Shown here: positions 4,910 to 6,671 of the stretch, in pieces
Layout: the number at the start of each line of letters is the position of its first letter
Position numbering within the stretch: the first letter of the stretch is position 1
Assembly (NCBI GenBank): GCA_023396625.1
Contig: JAEWVY010000349.1
Location: 1-6,671 of the forward strand
DNA: 6,671 nucleotides
DNA from: Pseudomonadota bacterium
GTDB taxonomy: Bacteria; Pseudomonadota; Gammaproteobacteria; Burkholderiales; Burkholderiaceae_C
Direction: 5' to 3'
Translations under genes and position numbers: made by a program
Notes under the pieces: model-generated
The model's input: only the letters and a program-made list of their open reading frames with translations
What the model was told of the DNA's origin: nothing
The model's database searches: none

Positions 4910-5580
4910 CCCGCCTCCTTGGTCACGATCGCGCGGACACGCGTCCAGACGGTATTCCAGACCGTCTCGCGGCTCTGCGTGGCGTCCACGCGGACGAAAC
5001 GACCAGGGGCTTCCTCCATGCGTCGCGCGTAGCCCGCGCGCACCTGGTCGAAAAATGCCACCGGCTGGGCTTCGAAGCGGTCTGGCACCCGGACCCCTGC
5101 CAGCCGTGCGGCAGCTGTTTCCGCGGGCAAATCAAACCACAAGGTGAGATCGGGCTGCCGGATCACGGGGGCCGCCTCCGCCGGTACGGTCTGAACCCAT
5201 TGCTCCAGTGTGGACAAAATGGCGTGGTCGAAGCCACGTCCACTGCCTTGATAGGCGAAAGTGGCGTCGGTAAAGCGGTCGCACAGCACCACCTCGCCTC
5301 GCGCCAAGGCGGGTTCGATGACCTGCCGCAGGTGGTCGCGCCGCGCAGCAAAAAGAAGCAGGACCTCGGTCAGTGGGTCCATGGGCTCGTTCAGAACCAG
5401 GGATCGCAGGGCTTCGGCCAGGGGCGTGCCTCCCGGCTCGCGGGTCAGCGTGACCTGGTGGCCCAGGGAGCGAAGTTGCGTGGCCAGGGGCTCGATGTGG
5501 GTGGATTTGCCGGCGCCGTCGATGCCCTCGAAGCTGAGGAACAGGCCTCGCCGGCGCGCGGGGGGGGGATTACTGGTCAT
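4906..5580 (-). CDS. tmk: Thymidylate kinase (dTMP kinase)
   Basis: A 224-residue enzyme that phosphorylates dTMP to dTDP with ATP, an essential step to dTTP. The motifs in order are the P-loop FEGIDGAGKST (17-27), TREPGGT (46-52, substrate contact), DRFTDATFAYQGSGRG (101-116, the DR(F/Y) motif and dTMP-binding loop) and a short lid region RLAGVRVPDRFE (159-170). The ATG at 5580 overlaps the mltG stop by four bases (ATGA), and the protein then has the normal length. A far upstream in-frame start at 5775 would read through mltG and gives a low-quality Arg-rich extension. Codons 5-7 are CCC CCC CCC within a run of nine C just after the start, a possible slippage site. It is coupled to holB by another ATGA overlap. 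Confidence 0.96.
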   Translation of the reverse strand: MTSNPPPARRRGLFLSFEGIDGAGKSTHIEPLATQLRSLGHQVTLTREPGGTPLAEALRSLVLNEPMDPLTEVLLLFAARRDHLRQVIEPALARGEVVLCDRFTDATFAYQGSGRGFDHAILSTLEQWVQTVPAEAAPVIRQPDLTLWFDLPAETAAARLAGVRVPDRFEAQPVAFFDQVRAGYARRMEEAPGRFVRVDATQSRETVWNTVWTRVRAIVTKEAG

Positions 5581-6563
5581 GGCTGCCCACGTTGAAATGT
5601 ATTGACGGCACGGTTGTGCTCTTCGAGCGTGTGGCTGAAATGGCTGCTGCCGTCGCCGCGGGCCACGAAATACAGGGCGTCGGTCCGCGCGGGCTGCGTC
5701 GCGGCGATCAGCGCGGCCTTCCCGGGCATGGCGATGGGCGTGGGAGGCAAGCCAGGCCGGGTATAGGTATTCCATGGCGTGTCGGTCTGCAGGTCGCGGC
5801 GGCGTAGATTGCCGTCAAAGGCGGGCCCCAGCCCGTAAATCACGGACGGATCGGTCTGAAGGAGCATGCCACGGCGCAGGCGGTTGACAAACACCCCCGC
5901 GATCAGGGCCCGGTCGGCGCCTTGCCCGGTCTCTTTTTCCACGATGCTGGCGAGGACGAGAGCCTCTTCCGGGGTGTTCAGCGGCAGATCGGCCGCGCGC
6001 TGAGCCCAGGCCGCGGCAAGGTGCCGGTCCATGGCGCGTTGGGCGCGTGCAAGGACAGCGAGATCGCTGGAGCCCTTGGCATAGGTGTAGGTGTCGGGGA
6101 AAAAACGCCCTTCCGGCGGCACGCCAGCGCGCCCCAGCGCCTGCATCAACGCCTCATCGCTCATGGCCTGGCTGTCGGGGCGCAACTGCTGGGCCTTGGC
6201 CAATGCCGCGCGCAGCTGGCGCCAGTTCCAGCCCTCGACCAGGGTGATGCTGCGCAGGGCCTCCTCTCCACGCACCAGCTTGCTCAGCAGGCTGCGTGGC
6301 GTCACACCCGACGACAATTCATAGCTGCCGGCGCGGATCTGGCGCGCCTGCCCTGACAGCCGGAACCACCAGAACAGCAGCGTGGGCTCGACATGCACCC
6401 CCGCTTCGCTGACCGCCTGGGCGACGGCCCGGGGTGAGGTCCCCGGCTCGATGGACAGGTCCGCCGGCGTCGTCGTCAATTGCAGCGGCCGGTCGAGCCA
6501 CCAGATCCCGGCTCCGACCGCCAGGCCGACGATCAATATCACCACGCTCAAGATTCGACGCAC
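5577..6563 (-). CDS. mltG: Endolytic murein transglycosylase MltG
   Basis: A 328-residue inner-membrane enzyme (YceG family) that cuts nascent glycan strands and so sets peptidoglycan chain ends. One N-terminal membrane segment (about 4-23, ILSVVILIVGLAVGAGIWWL) anchors a periplasmic part. A small LysM-like region follows (about 34-110), then the catalytic domain with FFPDTY (154-159), ASIVEKET (205-212, containing the catalytic Glu), LQTDPSVIYG (235-244), NTYTRPGLPP (265-274) and PIAMPG (276-281). The start is uncertain: both candidates are GTG. I favour 6563, giving MRRILSV, because AAGGGTGG lies about seven bases upstream; the GTG at 6581 adds six residues but has no ribosome binding site. 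It is probably first in the cluster with tmk and holB, and is divergent from the gene at 6596. Confidence 0.93.
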   Translation of the reverse strand: MRRILSVVILIVGLAVGAGIWWLDRPLQLTTTPADLSIEPGTSPRAVAQAVSEAGVHVEPTLLFWWFRLSGQARQIRAGSYELSSGVTPRSLLSKLVRGEEALRSITLVEGWNWRQLRAALAKAQQLRPDSQAMSDEALMQALGRAGVPPEGRFFPDTYTYAKGSSDLAVLARAQRAMDRHLAAAWAQRAADLPLNTPEEALVLASIVEKETGQGADRALIAGVFVNRLRRGMLLQTDPSVIYGLGPAFDGNLRRRDLQTDTPWNTYTRPGLPPTPIAMPGKAALIAATQPARTDALYFVARGDGSSHFSHTLEEHNRAVNTFQRGQP

Positions 6564-6576
6564 AAGCCCGCCACCC

Positions 6577-6603
6577 TTCACATCTAGGAATGGGCATGAT
6601 AAT
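6577..6603 (+). promoter_or_regulatory. Possible promoter for the divergent rightward gene
   Basis: TTCACA (6577-6582) resembles a -35 element and GATAAT (6598-6603) a -10 element, with a 15-base spacer that is shorter than ideal. Transcription would start near 6610, downstream of the best start codon (ATG 6596) and near the ATG at 6611, so either the promoter or the start choice must be wrong. The gap between the divergent genes is only 14-32 bases, so promoters for both sides probably reach into coding sequence. Confidence 0.2.
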
Positions 6604-6671
6604 TCAGCCCATGATGAGTCATGCTCCCGAATCCCTGCTCGACGGCGTTGCCGCTTTGCCCTACCTGGGCA
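6596..6671 (+). CDS. ygfZ: Probable YgfZ-family folate-binding protein, 3' end cut by the window
   Basis: Only the first 25 codons are visible (MIIQPMMSHAPESLLDGVAA then LPYLG). The start at 6596 is chosen because AGGA (6586-6589) lies six bases before it; in-frame ATGs at 6590, 6611 and 6614 are alternatives. The visible residues are too few to prove the family. The call rests mainly on place: in many betaproteobacteria the tetrahydrofolate-binding, iron-sulfur repair protein YgfZ lies divergent from mltG, and its N terminus often has an LPxLG(V) segment before the aminomethyltransferase-like fold. Confidence 0.5.
   Translation, partial: MIIQPMMSHAPESLLDGVAALPYLG

Noticed and set aside
4103..5595. 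Long plus-strand open frames opposite holB and tmk
   Set aside because: They are Arg/Ala/Gly-rich with no motifs, and the opposite strand encodes complete HolB and Tmk.
1..6671. CRISPR array, tRNA or rRNA
   Set aside because: No regular repeat-spacer series, and no tRNA or rRNA segment was recognised by eye on either strand; tRNA absence was not tested with a program.

Overview
The window looks like a junction between a mobile element (left, about 1-1857) and a conserved betaproteobacterial chromosome (right, about 1920-6671). The host call is an inference. It rests on the order ygfZ <> mltG-tmk-holB-pilZ-tatD, on the high GC of the right side, and on protein wording typical of Burkholderiales. 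An Alcaligenaceae-like genus is my best guess, not proven.

Right side, minus strand: mltG (endolytic transglycosylase), tmk (dTMP kinase), holB (DNA polymerase III delta'), pilZ (type IV pilus PilZ protein), tatD (metal-dependent DNase) and a secreted ankyrin-repeat protein. The first three genes are joined by 4-base ATGA stop/start overlaps, pilZ follows after 26 bases, and tatD and the ankyrin gene again overlap by ATGA. A divergent plus-strand gene at the right edge, probably ygfZ, is cut by the window. These genes serve cell-wall synthesis, dTTP supply, the replicative clamp loader, pilus assembly and DNA turnover.

Left side: two closely spaced plus-strand genes, one an unrecognised protein with a basic C terminus (open at the window edge) and one a divergent HU/IHF-family protein. 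Then comes a 477-base gene-poor stretch with three DnaA-box-like repeats about 43 bases apart, two hairpins that read as terminators on the minus strand, and several short repeats. Next are a small secreted Cys/His protein (plus) and a helix-turn-helix plus coiled-coil regulator (minus), which are convergent with one base between their stop codons.

The most informative feature is at 1830-1857. Read on the minus strand, 16 consecutive bases match the Escherichia coli dif core and XerD arm, while the XerC arm is degenerate. This is what the edge of an element that integrates through the host XerC/XerD recombinases (filamentous phages and similar elements) would look like. The left region is therefore best read as the end of a Xer-dependent prophage or island. 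The visible part carries no capsid, replication or Zot-type gene that I recognise, so its family stays open.
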